In this document: positions 1-12,939 of the stretch, piece by piece
Position numbering within the stretch: position 1 is the stretch's first letter
Layout of the letters: each line of letters begins with the position of its first letter
Assembly: GCA_023213395.1 (NCBI GenBank)
Contig: CM041465.1
Coordinates: 190,161,741 to 190,225,740, forward strand
DNA length: 64,000 bases
DNA from: Cycas panzhihuaensis
Lineage: Eukaryota > Cycadophyta
Direction of reading: 5' to 3'
Notes under the pieces: generated by a model
What the model saw: the letters and a program-made list of their open reading frames with translations, nothing else
The model's database searches: none
What the model was told of the DNA's origin: nothing
Program-made: the position numbers and the translations under genes

Positions 1-1277
1 CATACTTTATATCAATAATTTATGACCTGAAATTTATATAAAAGGTATTACTTAACTAATGTAATTATGGAATATAGTTTATATGAACTTATTATAATAT
101 TATTTAAGCTAACAAATGCAATCAATATTTGTATATTTGAGGCACTTACAAATCTATAGATAGAGATTTGAAGTATGTTTGTAAGTTATACATTATGTGT
201 AAATGTAATCCATGTTCAATTGTGGGTTTTAATAGTTAGGTTTCCCACATATTTTTCTGTTGCGTACTTATTCCTTTGCTTATTATATACATAAATAATC
301 TACTTGTTCAGTATTTCTAATATGGTATTAGGGCTTGTAGTAGTACACAATTATAGAGTGAGTTGTAGGATATAATAATGATATGTAGACCTCCTATTTA
401 TTTTAGTATTTACTTGTTGGCACTCGTTGATGCTTTAAGTCATATAAAGAGTAAGTATGGTCTTGTTGCTAGTTGGATTCAATGATCGAGAAGAGAGTTT
501 GAGTTGTATTAACCTTGAAGATATTACAGAGCTTGCAGACACTATATGTCAAGCCTTGTAACCCATTTCAAATGTATTCCTCTCACTTTTTGTTATCCCT
601 TTTGCTATGTTGTCTTCTAATAGTTGTAATTATTATAAATTGCATCCCCCAATATTACATTTATATTCTACATTTAGTTTAATATCTATTCTTAGCCTAA
701 ACAAATATATAAGCCTTTGGTTTGCTTTAGATCAAGTGAATATCTTAAAAGTAGCCATATTTTCCTTTCTATTTACCGATTACTATCAAATCTAAAGGTC
801 TTTAATTACCCACTATTATATTTTATCACCCGCTATTATCTATGTTATCTATGTCTTCTTATGGGATGTATATTACATTGTATCTATGGTTTCTTTATTG
901 TAAGCCTTGAATATCTTAGTATTCACAACTGTGTTGCAATAGTAGATATATTTCTTAGTATATTTATGTCTTTTATAGAGTTGTTATAACCTTGTGTGTC
1001 TTTTAATAGATGTGTATAGCATTATATACACTTGTGCAGCTTAAAATTATCCTTGCAAGTGATAATATAATCTTGGAGTAGCTCAAACACTGTGTTGATT
1101 TAATCAAATGCCATTGAAAATCTATGTCACACAAGCCTAAATATACATATAAATACATAAATATATATTGCATCATTACTTTTATGTCATAGCTTCTCCT
1201 TTATATTATTATGTAGTTGTATACTTAGACATCAATAGTTCACTGTTCATTTTTTGAAAAGTTTGCCTTTGATATTT
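1..1277. other. AT-rich intergenic DNA, no gene recognised
   Basis: Strongly AT-rich with only short ORFs that lack any recognisable motif. At 323-334 there is a 12-base string close to the initiator-Met primer-binding site of copia elements (TGGTATTAGGGC), so an old LTR may end just upstream near 320. No matching second LTR or coding remnant was seen, so I do not call an element. Confidence 0.4.
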
Positions 1278-1652
1278 TGGTAGGAAAATAAACGATGGAG
1301 AACAGGGCAGAACATTAAAAAACTCAATACATTATTGCATAAATAGAAAATCCTTTGTATTCAATCCACTGTTTGAGAGAGAGCATTATAAATGTCCAAA
1401 AGTAGGTGGTGTCTAAAGACATTAGAGTTATACACCCATCTAAATATATAGTTTTAGGGAGGAGAGAAACTCCTCAACCCCTAAAATTTAAATAATAATA
1501 AAATATAACTTAACTCAAATTAAATTAAATCAACTTAACCTTATCTTATACTTACCTTCACATATGAGTACCCACATGTGTAACTTAGTGAGAGTGAGGT
1601 TTGTACTCTTAGTTGAAATGTGGGAGTGGGGTGATGATCATTAACCACAACA
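1278..1652 (-). repeat. LTR of the gag-only family (3' LTR of the minus-strand copy)
   Basis: On the minus strand it starts TGTTGTGGTTAATG and aligns along its length with the LTRs at 6061-6436 and 12074-12459. Shared blocks include the ACACATGTG motif, the 'GGTGTCTTTAGACA' block and the terminal GAACATTA block. The outer end is diverged (about 1278, TGGTAGG in place of TGTTAGA). Confidence 0.8.
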
Positions 1653-2365
1653 TTCTCCTCCTTAATGGTCATCACGAACAACTTTGTCTTCTCTTTAAAC
1701 TTATGAAATTTGTACTTAAAAAAAACTTTAAAAATCTGTCTCTTAGCTTGATCTTTATTAACTTGTCTCATCCTTTTAGCAATGTATATGTCTTCTTCAT
1801 TGAGTGGTGCAAAAACTCTATAAGTAAATATAACATGATTCAAATATGGAGGTGTGGATGCAACTTAGACTTTAACTTCTGGAACTTTAACTTTATCTTC
1901 TAAAATCTTTGTGTTGTGAGTGACTATCATATCATCATATCTCTCCCCCTCAAATGGAGGATCAAGTTCTTATACAATAAGATAATCATGCATTTGACTT
2001 GAATCTTCCTTAGTCTTGTCATTACAATCCACTTATTCTGGCACCTGTCTCACATGCTCAACAATATTAATGTTAAATTCATTGAGGGTATCTCCACTAT
2101 AAGTAGAAACTAATATGTCCTACATAGATTTAAAAGTTGTTAGTTCACAAACTTTAGAAAAGAGATTATCATCTATAGTGTAAAATAGTAAAGCTAATGC
2201 TTGATTATCTTTTTTAATATTTTCCTTAATATTAACATCATAGTCATCTTATAAGTAGTTACAAAGATCATATGTAATAAAATAATTTTTCATTGTTTTA
2301 TACCATAGTAAAAAATTATGGCGATCAAATATAGGAAATTATACTTTATTAAGATTGATTGCCAT
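1653..2365 (-). pseudogene. Degenerate copia-type gag of the gag-only element
   Basis: The start codon (minus strand, 2363-2365) begins the same reading as the copy at 11365, with an opening of type MAINL. The 3' end is legible as FTYRVFAPLNEEDIYIAKR followed by a lysine-rich tail, and it runs into the LTR. The family role is as a retrotransposon capsid protein. Several stops interrupt it and no zinc knuckle or pol is visible. It is dead as a coding sequence. The gag assignment rests on the N-terminal 'F-G-x-K-F-x-x-W' type motif, seen best in the other copy. Confidence 0.6.
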
Positions 2366-3650
2366 TTTACAGAAAACTTTAGTATATAAAAAAGAATATG
2401 CTTTTACTAAGTCAAAGAACTCAACAAATGAATAAACTTATATGATATCAAATATACTCTTCGAAAGAAATATAATGCCCTTTGAAAAAATGAAAGATGT
2501 TGTTAGAAAGTATATCAACTAAATGTAACTATTAAAAGTATAAGAAGTAAGTGAAATCCCATTAGGATATACTAAATACTCAAGTTTAGTAGCTTCAAAG
2601 TTGTATTAAACAATGTCAGAATAAAGTAAAATTATACTAGTTTGAAGATCAATGAAAAAACTATTTAATGAAACTAATCATTCTAAAAATGGGTTTCTAT
2701 AAGTCAATATTTTAATGAACCAAAGATATTGTCCTCTTTTTTAGGCTTAACAGGAGCCTAGGGCTCAAAATATTATAAAAATGCTAGTAAAAAATCATAG
2801 AATAATGTAAAATGGTCAAATATAGTTTATAGAGCTACTTTATATGCTTTTTAGTAAGAAAAAATTTAGAAATAATATATGTAAATGTGCAATAATGATA
2901 GATTAGAGGCTATTATGTACCTCAACTTTGATGGCTTTGAAATCTATAAAACCACTTTAAAACTTATAAATAATAGTCTCAGTTCAAAGAGGAGTGAGCC
3001 AGATGTCCAACGAAATTGACAGATCTAAATTCTGATGTAAAACATAAAAAGTATAATAGAAATAACAGTAAGTACTTTTATGTGAGAGTGTTTAAAAAAT
3101 GCTAAAGTGTTACTTTCACTGATTAAAATAATGATTAAAATAAATCTTTAAAAATAAAATGAATAGATGGTGATTAAGTTTGCTAATAATAGATAACTAC
3201 ATAATAAATCTAGGTAGAAAATAATCTCTCGATGGTAAAATATAATCTAATAAAAAAGGAATTTTGTGAAAATAGTTTTAAAAGGCTCTAAAAAATATTG
3301 ATTGACTTTAAACTAATTGAAAATAGGTCAAATCAACTTCAAATATGGCATATGACTAGTCGAAATCATACCTTAGAAAATTTCAGATGCAATAGGATAG
3401 GTTTTGTCAAAAACTGATGATCCAATCAAAAGATATGATAAAAAGTACCAGGTACCCTATGTTTAATGAAAAATTAAAAAAGAATAAATGAAAAACTTTA
3501 TAATCTTTATGTTGGCCCTTTTAGAAATAAAATTAATGGTCATGTAGAGAGGTCTTGTGACTAGGGGCTATGTCTTAAGGGGGCTTATACCCCTTTTAAC
3601 CTTGGAATTCAACTTTTATATAATATATTTTTTTTTTTTTTTTAACTATA

Positions 3651-4351
3651 TAAAAAAATAATAGAAGCTGGTGCGACATTATTGCCGTCGTGATGCCACC
3701 CTCTATCCCCCCACCTGTTGTGCTATCATGGAGATGCAACCTTCGTCATTGGATGAGGAGAACGTTAGTGTTTGTGCTGAGTTCCAGAGTGGGGGGAGTA
3801 GCCAAGGAGCCAAGTTTCTCTCTACTGAAGCCTCTCTCAGAAGAACATAAATACCAAAATATAAGAAGTAAAATCGTTGAACAGTGGGTTTTCAAGTTGG
3901 AAAAACAAACTACTGGCGAGTAGATAATGCACCAAAATCCTATCTTGCCGATTTGGAATGGTCAGGATACCTCTGCAGAATCGTGACAAGGTGCCGAGTT
4001 AGAAGAGCTATTACACCAAAGGCACAGGGTCGAAACTAAATGCTCATGCTCAGTTAAATACCACAAGTTGATCACCAAAGAAACAATTATCCGAGGGAAC
4101 CACAGATGGGGACGGTGACTGGATGAAGCTGCCAGAATGAAACTGCTTGATTGTCATTAGTTAAGCCGAGAGGGAGTGCTAGCATAGGGACCAATTCTAT
4201 AATCAGAATAAGAACAACATGCAGTGGTAGGAAGCAGTCGTGTTTAAGAACTCTATGGATATTTAGTTAGAGTAGACCATGCTTGATCAAATTCCTTTTA
4301 CTACTTTTCTGAAATTGAGTTACACTTTGGAAGAAATAAAGGATCTTAGTA
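3651..4351. other. GC-richer patch without recognised gene
   Basis: Base composition is clearly less AT-rich than on either side. On the plus strand a short open frame begins at 3731 (MEMQPSSLDEENV...) and stops after about 40 codons, and an overlapping frame covers 3690-3923. I recognise no domain. It may be a leader segment of the minus-strand element or a captured piece of host gene, and neither can be shown here. Confidence 0.3.
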
Positions 4352-4378
4352 GGAGTGGGGTGATGATCATTAACCCCA
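4352..4378 (-). repeat. 27-base LTR-end fragment of the gag-only family
   Basis: It matches, on the minus strand, the first bases of the LTR at 12074 and 6061 (GGGGTTAATGATCATCACCC type). The rest of the LTR is absent, so this is a breakpoint remnant. Confidence 0.6.
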
Positions 4379-4379
4379 A

Positions 4380-6060
4380 TAATTTTTTATCAAGGTATGA
4401 CTTTATTGATATTGGAATATTCTGATATTAGTTTAATTAATTAAAGGTTATAGGTTACCTTTAATAAAATGACTTTCACTTCATTTTTAAATAGTTTATC
4501 AACCTTATAGTTTTAAGGTTTTTGAAGTGACCAATATTAAGATAATTAAGGCTATAAATGATATATCTACCAATACTGAGTGACTAAGCTAAGGAATATT
4601 AGCTTGTTTATGTTATGGTATGAAAGAGAAATGTATTTATGCATTATTCATTAATAAAGGGGCTATTTAATATGTTTTTCATGAGGTGTTCTTAGGTGAT
4701 AATTGAGGTATTCAATACTTTATTTACATTGATTCAAAAGAGTGTTATTGAAATAATACATTATTGCAATTGGACTTCAGGTCTCTCACTATCCAAAGTG
4801 GTTCTTTTTAGTAGTTCTTTAGCTTAATTTTATGTTAAGTGGATAATTAGTTTACCATTGCATATTGGGTTATTGAATGGACTGCCATTTAAGGGAATTA
4901 TTTTGTCACAAGTTAGTGTTGTATTCCCTATTTACTATTCTTTTAAGCTATGGATAAGCTAGCCTCATTGGTTACCTTTAATGGAAATAATTTCAATGAG
5001 TGGAAGATAAATATGAAACTAGTCTTTATGGTCAACTAACTTTGGGGGATGACCAAATATCCTTTATTGAGTATTCCTTTAGGTGAAAAAGAATGGGTTC
5101 GTGTTGAGGAAAGGTAGTTCATGGTTATAAGATTACTCGAGTTGTCTTTAGCCCCTAATCAAAGAGCTTTAGTACATAACCTTAAAACCCCACGTGAGAT
5201 TTGGACTAAACTATATGATACATTTGAGAAGAAGAAAATAAATCATTGTGTTGCTCTCATGATGGAATTATTGAATACAAAAGTAGATGATGAGAATAAC
5301 ATCAGGACTTTCTTGAACAAGATTACTAATTTGAGGAATGGGTTGGATAAGCAAAAATTAAACTCAATAGATGATGCTTTGTTATTTTCCATTATTATGT
5401 CAAAGTTAGCAGCCATATTTGGAACCTTTCAAACTACTTATAGTAATAATAAAGTTATGGAAGGTGAGTCTTTTAAGTCCTTGAAAAATCTAATCCTAGT
5501 CAAAAATACCAAATTGAAGTATCATAGGATGCTTGCTAGACCTATTATAAATTAGGCTTTGGTCATGAAGATATAAAGAAAGGATATAGTTCAAGAAGAC
5601 AAGTTAACACAGAAAATAGGTGAGACCTCTTGAGAGAAGAAAAGGTACATGGGTAAAGATGGCCATAGGGAAAGGAATTAGTAGTTAAAGATATAGGATA
5701 AGTATAAGATAAACGAAAGATGACAAGGAGAAGAGTGTAGTTGTATATTATTTTAGGGTTGCAACAATGTCATCTGAGAAAAAGAAAGGCTATCAGATGT
5801 TAGATTCAAGTGCTAAAAAATACATCACCTATCAAAAGTAAAGCTTTGATGTCGTGGATGTAGGTTGATATTAGTAGGATTCTTAAAGATACCCATATTT
5901 TGCATATAGAAAGTATTGGAACAGTCTCACTTGTAAGTAAAATGTTCAATGGTATTTATTATGTGTCCAAAATAAAGTTAAATATATATTTATCCTAGAA
6001 AATCTATAAGCAAGGCATAAAAATTAATCTCTATAATAATAGATGCATAGTTAAGGATCC
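4380..6060 (+). mobile_element. Copia-1 element, left segment (leader, gag, protease start)
   Basis: Left part of a Ty1/copia element later interrupted by two insertions. 4380-4949 is a non-coding AT-rich leader or LTR remnant with no clear primer site. gag and protease follow at 4950-6060. The sequence stops abruptly at the LTR at 6061, and its pre-integrase coding resumes at 12460 after that insertion. Its own LTR ends were not found. Confidence 0.65.
4950..6060 (+). pseudogene. Copia-1 gag-protease pseudogene
   Basis: The start ATG at 4950 opens MDKLASLVTFNGNNFNEWK, the typical copia gag N-terminus with an F-x-G-x-N-F-x-x-W block. The longest open piece (5121-5555) carries the UBN2-type core, including the motifs LKTPREIWTKLYDTF and FLNKITNLRNGL. 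Two stops split the N-terminal part in the same frame, and the C-terminal part is shifted. Near 5790 a protease-like LDSSAKKYIT replaces the usual LDSGAxxH(I/M)T, so the catalytic motif is already altered. Coding stops at the 6061 insertion. The function would have been the capsid and start of the polyprotein. It is inactive. Confidence 0.75.
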
Positions 6061-6436
6061 TGTTGGGGTTAATAGTCATCACTCCACTCCCACTTTCCAA
6101 CAAGGAGTGCACACTTCACTCTCATCAATTTACACATGTGGGTGCTCACATGTGAAGGTAAGTATAAGGTAAAGTTGATTTGATTTAAGTTAAGTTATAT
6201 TTTATTGTTATTTAAATTTTAAGGGTTGAGGAGTTTTGCTCCTCCCCCAAATTATATATTTTGAGGGGTGTGCAACCCTGGTGTCTTTAGACACTACCTA
6301 CTTTTGGACATTTGTAATGCTCTTTCTACAAAATGGATTGAATATAAAGGATCTTATGTTTATGCAACAATGATGTATTTATCTATGATTATTTGTTAAT
6401 GTTCTACCCTATTATGCATTACATTATTTTCTAACA
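6061..6436 (+). repeat. 5' LTR of the LARD-like element
   Basis: It begins TGTTGGGG and ends TCTAACA, and aligns end to end with 12074-12459. It is followed at once by a primer-binding-site remnant, so it is the 5' LTR rather than a solo LTR. Confidence 0.85.
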
Positions 6437-6437
6437 T

Positions 6438-6449
6438 TTGATATTAGAG
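6438..6449 (+). other. Primer-binding site remnant (initiator-Met type)
   Basis: TTGATATTAGAG differs by a few transitions from the copia consensus TGGTATCAGAG. It lies two bases downstream of the LTR end, the expected place. Confidence 0.6.
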
Positions 6450-7670
6450 TAAGTTGATATATTAGCATTTTATTGGCCTATTAAAGTTTTCTAAAGAGCA
6501 AGAAGATCTATTGGCATTCTGATGCAGATATACTCACAAGCAATCAAAGATTGGTTATATTTATTTTCTAAAAGTTTATTAGTAGTTTCTTGTATTTTTA
6601 TTAGAGATTTGATTATTCTTAAAGATATACTTATGAAATAACATATATATTTCAAATCTTTTCCAGATCTGTGCAGGTGCACAGTTGCAAAAAACAAATA
6701 TCAAGTTTTTATCACTCTATAGAGGTTTTATCAATAAGTTTTATATATTTCTATCAAATATTTAATATTTTTTAAGCATATTTTGTCAATGTATCTAATA
6801 CTTTTTTCATATTTATGTAGGAGCATAGCTGCAAGCAATATTTATTCAAAGTTTTCTTCAGATCTACTAAATATTATTTAGATCTACTTATTTCATTAAA
6901 TATTTGACCATTTTTTTTATTTATTTTATTTATATCTATAATATTTACTTCAGATCTGTAATATTAGCTACAAATCTACAATATTTACTTTAGATCTGCA
7001 ATACTTACTTTAGATCTATAATATTTATTCAAGTTTTCTTCAGATCTACTTATTTTATCATATATGTAACCATTTTTTTCAAGTTCTTTTTTAGATCTAC
7101 AAGTTTTAGTGCGTATTAAGCCTAACAAACTATTTACTATAACATATCTATCTACTAGAGAAATCTGGTTGAAGTTTCAACTTATGTGGAAGAAGATCTC
7201 ATATCTGGAAGTCTATTTTCTATAAATCGACCATAGCTGCATTACCAGGTTCTTTGTTTTATTCATATTTAAACATATATTTCTTGGTTCTTTGATATAT
7301 CTGCTCTAATATATATATATTTGAAAAGATCTCAGATACACACACACACACACACATATATATGTATATATATATACATTTTATTTATGATATATTTTTA
7401 GCAATATATTTAATTTTTTTTTGGTTTTATTGGTAACTTTGTTATATGATCCTTCATTAGGTCTTTGGATATTTGACCTTTCCCTGATTTAGACATTTCA
7501 TAAGCTTATTTTATTGATTTATTTTCATCAATATATTTAAAAGATCTAGCATATATTCCAGGTAAGACTTCCTCAACTTGCTTTGCCAAAAGTAGACAGA
7601 AAATAAGAAAAAAGGGGGATCAGCAAGTTTGCCTTTATATACATTTTATTTATTTGGTATATATATAAAA
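6450..7670 (+). other. Leader of the LARD-like element, AT-rich with 'cAGATCT' repeats
   Basis: Non-coding. Between about 6840 and 7110 the hexamer AGATCT recurs many times in degenerate repeats (CAGATCTACTTATTT and TAGATCTACAATATT types). A short CA/TA tract lies at about 7336-7376. No ORF of interest. Confidence 0.5.
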
Positions 7671-7671
7671 A

Positions 7672-8480
<809 letters not shown>

Positions 8481-8481
<1 letters not shown>

Positions 8482-11364
8482 GTGTATTGTACATCTGTTC
8501 TTGAATTGATCCACCTGCCTTTGCAAGAATCTACATAATACCTTCTTTAATACATCCATTATCCTCTTTAAGAAGCTGAAGCAAATATTCTTCACAAGTA
8601 GATTCATGCTTAATACAATCAAGTCATCCTTCCAGGCTAACTTATTTTCTCTTTAAACATTTCTTTCACATGTTCTTTTCCAAAGAGTAGATAAGAACAT
8701 TTAGTGGCAAGTATCTTCACAAACTCATATTGTAGATGCTCTTCAGCAGAATAGGTGAGAACCTTTCCATTGGACAGTCAGTAAAAGTTATAGAATTTTC
8801 ACTCCATGAGTTAAGAACATAGATAGAAGGATCTTTTCTGATTCCCTTCTTGAATTCGAGTAGTGCTGAAGGCTTTTGATATTTTGTCCACATTTAGATG
8901 TCTTACATTTGCAAATTTCTTTGTTTCCCTTGCAAATTTCTTTAAGTTTTAGCCTTGTTGCCTCCCTTTAGTTTACATTTGGTACTAGGTATTAATTAAT
9001 TTACTTAGTAGCACCCCGCCTATAAGTCTATTTTCCATTGCCTACTTATTGAAGGATCACTAGAAGTAACAATTTCAGCTAGGGTTATCAAGTGAAGTCC
9101 ATGGTAACTTTGTTTACAATTGTTGTTTAACACATTAGCACTTTGAAGGGTGTAAAAAGCAACCAAGGTTCAAACCAATAGGAATTGGCTCAACCCATAT
9201 CTCAACTTCTATTTTCAGGCAGAAATAAGTAGCAAAATCAAAAATCAAATCGTATTTTAGAAAAATTATGAGAACTTGGAAATCATTGTGGTCTTTGTAA
9301 TAAGTAGTCTTGCAGAGAAAGTAACTCGCAAATCTAGTCCACCAACTCTTTTACAAAACAATGTAACAACTTTGGTATAAGTAATTTCCCTTTAGTATTT
9401 ATACCAACATATGCATAAACATAATCCCATAATGCATCTTATAGCTCTTGCTGGAACCCAAGCTATTTTACCAGGTCTGAAAAAATAGAAATTAACCACA
9501 CGTCCCACTTGGCAACCCCCGTGGTAGTGCCAGATGGTCATCACAGTGTCCTTACAGAACTGCTCCAGCGATGCAGTGTCATTGCAGTGCTTGGGAACGT
9601 AGTTAATTGGAACCTGGGATGTTAAGTTGAGGAGCTATGTCAATAAAACATTGGGGTACATGAAATTTTTGCTACAGATTAGAAGAATGACATCATTCAA
9701 TCTATCACATTTGACGTGCTCCGTGACCCACCCATGACCTCCACGTCATTATCTATTTCCACAGTGGTGGTTTCTATACGTATTTTATAATCTCGATTCT
9801 CCCCCCCTGTGCCAAGAAACTTAAGCAGAGTTGAAGGTTGTAGATCCAACAGTGTAATGGCAATAGCATGTGCAATGGCAGATAGACAGAGAGGTCTTGT
9901 ATTCTTGATGTGAAACCATAAAAATTTAAGATAAATAAGTTGAAACCCTACCTTGGCCTTCACATTCAATCCTCCATTGTAACATCTACAATGGCGGCTC
10001 GCCTAGAACCGCATGGCAATGGGCATTGCTTGCAACGACAATGGCCACGGTGCCATTTCAAATTTTTATTTTTTATTTATTTTATTTTATTTTTTATAAA
10101 GTTTCAAAGATTAAATTAAAGTTTATATAATTTGAAATCCATTTTTAAAACCCTAGCTCCTTTCCAATCTTAGCCCCTGGTCATAAGACCCTATCACGTA
10201 ACCATTAACTATTGAAAAAGGGGCCAATTCACCCTTTTTTATAAAACTTTTCTTTTTATTTTTTTTATTTTTTATTTCACATAGGGTGCCTGGCAAAGTT
10301 TAGCCATAACTTTGGCTGGATCATTAGTTTCTGATGGAGCCTATTCCATTACGTCTAGAATTTACCGAGATATAATTTCGACTGGTCATATGACCTATTT
10401 GGAGCTGATTTGACCCATTTTTAGTCTATTTAAAGTCGATCATTTAATTTTAGAGCTATTTTAAACTATTTTCATAAAATCTATTTTTCATTTACATTAT
10501 ATCTTATCACTGAGAGATTATTTTCTACCCGGATCTATTATGTAGTAATCTATTATCAACAAACTTCATTACCATCTATTCATTTTATTTTTTAAGATTT
10601 ATTTTAATCATTATTTTAATTGATGAAAGTACTTGTTGCTGGTTTTATTATAACTTTTCTGTTTTACATCAAAATTTAGTTTTGTTAGTTTCGTTGGGAA
10701 GCTAACTCACTCCTCTTCAAAGTGGAACTATTATTTATAGGTTTTAAAGTATTTTTTTAGATCTTCAGAGTCATTAAAGTAGAGGTACATAAGAGCCTCT
10801 AATCTACCATTATTACATATTTTTTATATTATTTCTCAAAGTTTTTCAATTGATAAGTATATTGAGTAGTCTTCTAAACTATAATTGATCATTTTATAGC
10901 ATTCTATAAGTATTTTCCTAACATTTTTATAATATTTTAAGCTGTAGGCTCTTGTTAAGCCTAGAAAAGAGCACTGCCTCCTTTATTCATTAAAATATTG
11001 ACTTGTAGGAACCCATTTTCAAAACAGTCAATTCCATTGAATAGTTTTATCAATGATCTTCATACTAATATAATTTCATATTATTCTGACATTGTTTGGT
11101 ACATCTTTGAAGATGTTAAACTTGAGCATTCAAGTATATCCTAGCAGGCTTATCTTAAGAACTTTTTTTTTTTTTCATCTTCAAAGTTTTAATTCAAACC
11201 TAGTTAAGAGGATATTCGTTATATTCAAAATTTACTCATATACTCATTATATTTTAAAATTTATTTGAAATTATATCTTATAAGTTTGTCATATCTATTG
11301 ATTTATTGAGTTCTTTGACTTAATAAAAGCATATTTCTTTTATATACTAAAGTTTTTCTATAAA
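8481..11364 (+). other. Non-coding interior of the LARD-like element
   Basis: No recognisable protein. 9460-10060 is somewhat richer in G+C, with a weak minus-strand frame (9697-9969) lacking any motif. It could be a captured host fragment. About 10080-11364 is the conserved leader that is also present, inverted, at about 2366-3620. Confidence 0.5.
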
Positions 11365-12073
11365 ATGGCAATCAATCTTAATCAAGTATAATTTCCTATA
11401 TTTGATGGCCATAAATTTTCACTATGGCATAAAACAATGCAATGTTATTTTATTACACATAATCTTTGGAGTTACCTATAAGATGAATATGATGTTAGTA
11501 TTAAAGAAAATACTAAAAAATATAATGAAGCTTAGCATTACTATTTTGCACTATAGATGATGATGCATTTTCTAGAGTTTGTGAATTAATAACTTCTAAA
11601 TCTATATGGGACATCTTAATTTCTACTTTTAGGGGAGATACCCTCAATGAATTTAACATTGATTTTGTTGAGCATGTGAGACAGGTGCTAGAACAGGTGG
11701 ATTGTCATGAGAAGACCAAGGAGGATTGAAATTAAATACATGATCATCTTGTTGCATAAGAAGTTGATCCTCTATTTGAGAGGGAGGGATCTGATGATAT
11801 GATAATTGCTCATAACATAAAGTTTTCAGAAGTTAAAGTTAAAGTTCTAGGAGACAAAGTCAAAGTTGCAGCCACACTTCCATATTTAAATCAAGCTATA
11901 TTTACTTACAAATTTTTTGTACCACTCAATGGCAAAGACATACATATTAGTAAAAGGATGAAACAAATTGATAATGATCAAGCTAAAAGATAAAATTTTA
12001 AAGTTTTTTTCAAGTATAAATTCTACAAGTTTAAAGAGAAGGCATTGTTCGTGATAATCATTAATGGGGAGAA
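11365..12073 (+). pseudogene. Copia-type gag pseudogene of the LARD-like element
   Basis: It starts ATGGCAATCAATCTTAATC. The reading passes through an F-x-G-x-K-F-S-L-W motif near residue 12 and a 'SKSIWDILISTFRGD' block, interrupted by stops. The last open piece (11799-11993) ends in SKRMKQIDNDQAKR and a lysine-rich tail that runs up to the LTR. Copia gag is recognised by its N-terminal layout. There is no zinc knuckle. A sister copy lies on the minus strand at 1653-2365. The position of gag at the 3' end, next to the purine tract, is consistent with loss of pol. Confidence 0.6.
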
Positions 12074-12459
12074 TGTTGGGGTTAATGCTCATCAGCCCAC
12101 TCCCGCCTTCCAACCAGGAGTGCACACCTCACTCTCATCAATTTACACATGTGGGTGCTCATATGTGAAGGTAAGTATAAGGTAAAATTGTTTTGATTTA
12201 AGTTCATTTGAGTTAAGTTATATTTTATTGTCATTTGAATTTTAGGGGTTCAAGAGTTTTCCTCCTTCCCTAAACTATATATTTTGAGGGGTGTACAACC
12301 CTGGTGTCTTTAGACACTGCCTACTTTTAGACATTTGTAACAGTCTCTCTATAAAATAGATTAAATACAAAGAATCTTATGTTTATGCAATAATGATGTA
12401 TTAGTCTATGATTATTTGTTTATGTTCTGCCCTGTTCTTCATTACATTATTTTCCAACA
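12074..12459 (+). repeat. 3' LTR of the LARD-like element
   Basis: TGTTGGGGTTAAT...TTCCAACA, the partner of 6061-6436. It is preceded by a GGGGAGAA purine tract. The visible differences between the two LTRs (small indels and substitutions) imply an old insertion. Confidence 0.85.
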
Positions 12460-12634
12460 TATACCGAGAAAAACTATTCTATTATTTCTATTGGGAGAGT
12501 GCAAGATAACTTTTAAGTATCTGAGAATGTTAGAGCCCAATAGGATTCTTATACTTTTGTTAGTAGTGTGGATAATATCAGTATGTTATAGCAAGAAAGG
12601 TTGGGTCATCTTAACTATGGGAACATAAATCTTA
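12460..12634 (+). pseudogene. Copia-1, second segment (pre-integrase zinc-binding region)
   Basis: Immediately after the LARD-like element the copia coding resumes. Around 12580-12630 a frame reads ERLGHLNYGNINL, the GAG_pre-integrase signature (LWHxRLGHLNxxxL). Stops occur before it. The segment ends at the TCTTA target duplication of the gypsy element at 12635, which shows that both elements are nested in one copia copy. Confidence 0.7.
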
Positions 12635-12939
12635 TGTGTCGTGGTGGGACGCGTGGATACGAAAACGGCGGTGGAGACAACATAGGGGCTGCCTATGGGC
12701 CACCTGGAAACCGACTAGAAGAACGAGACAGGTGAGGGGGTTGCCCCCACCACAAAGGATGCAAAGGAACATGCATAGCTAAATAAAGAACAAATAGTGG
12801 GTACCATAGTTTTACCTCATTAGTAACCCGGTTTCGGAGGTGCGAACGGATCGCAAAGCAAAGTGACAGACAACGTGGGGCTTGGGCGACAGGAAGGCTA
12901 GGTAAACCTCAGGGACTCGGCCAAGAAGGAGGCGGCGCT
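12635..12939. other. End of the gypsy block, no gene recognised
   Basis: GC-rich, without a clear reading frame. By position it should belong to the 3' LTR of the element. Only a short resemblance to the inner end of the 5' LTR (GGACGCG...TACG) is visible, which is too little to call it. Confidence 0.35.

Larger units (their letters stand above)
1278..3650 (-). mobile_element. 5'-truncated minus-strand copy of a gag-only LTR retrotransposon
   Basis: Read on the minus strand this is the 3' portion of the same family as the element at 6061-12459. It comprises an LTR at 1278-1652, a gag pseudogene at 1653-2365, and a leader whose reverse complement follows the region about 10080-11364 of the other copy (for example the segment 3290-3480 mirrors 10260-10460). 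No full 5' LTR is seen. A 27-base scrap of LTR start lies at 4352-4378. No pol domains are present, so it would have needed proteins from another element. The upstream limit near 3650 is approximate, in a T-rich tract. Confidence 0.7.
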
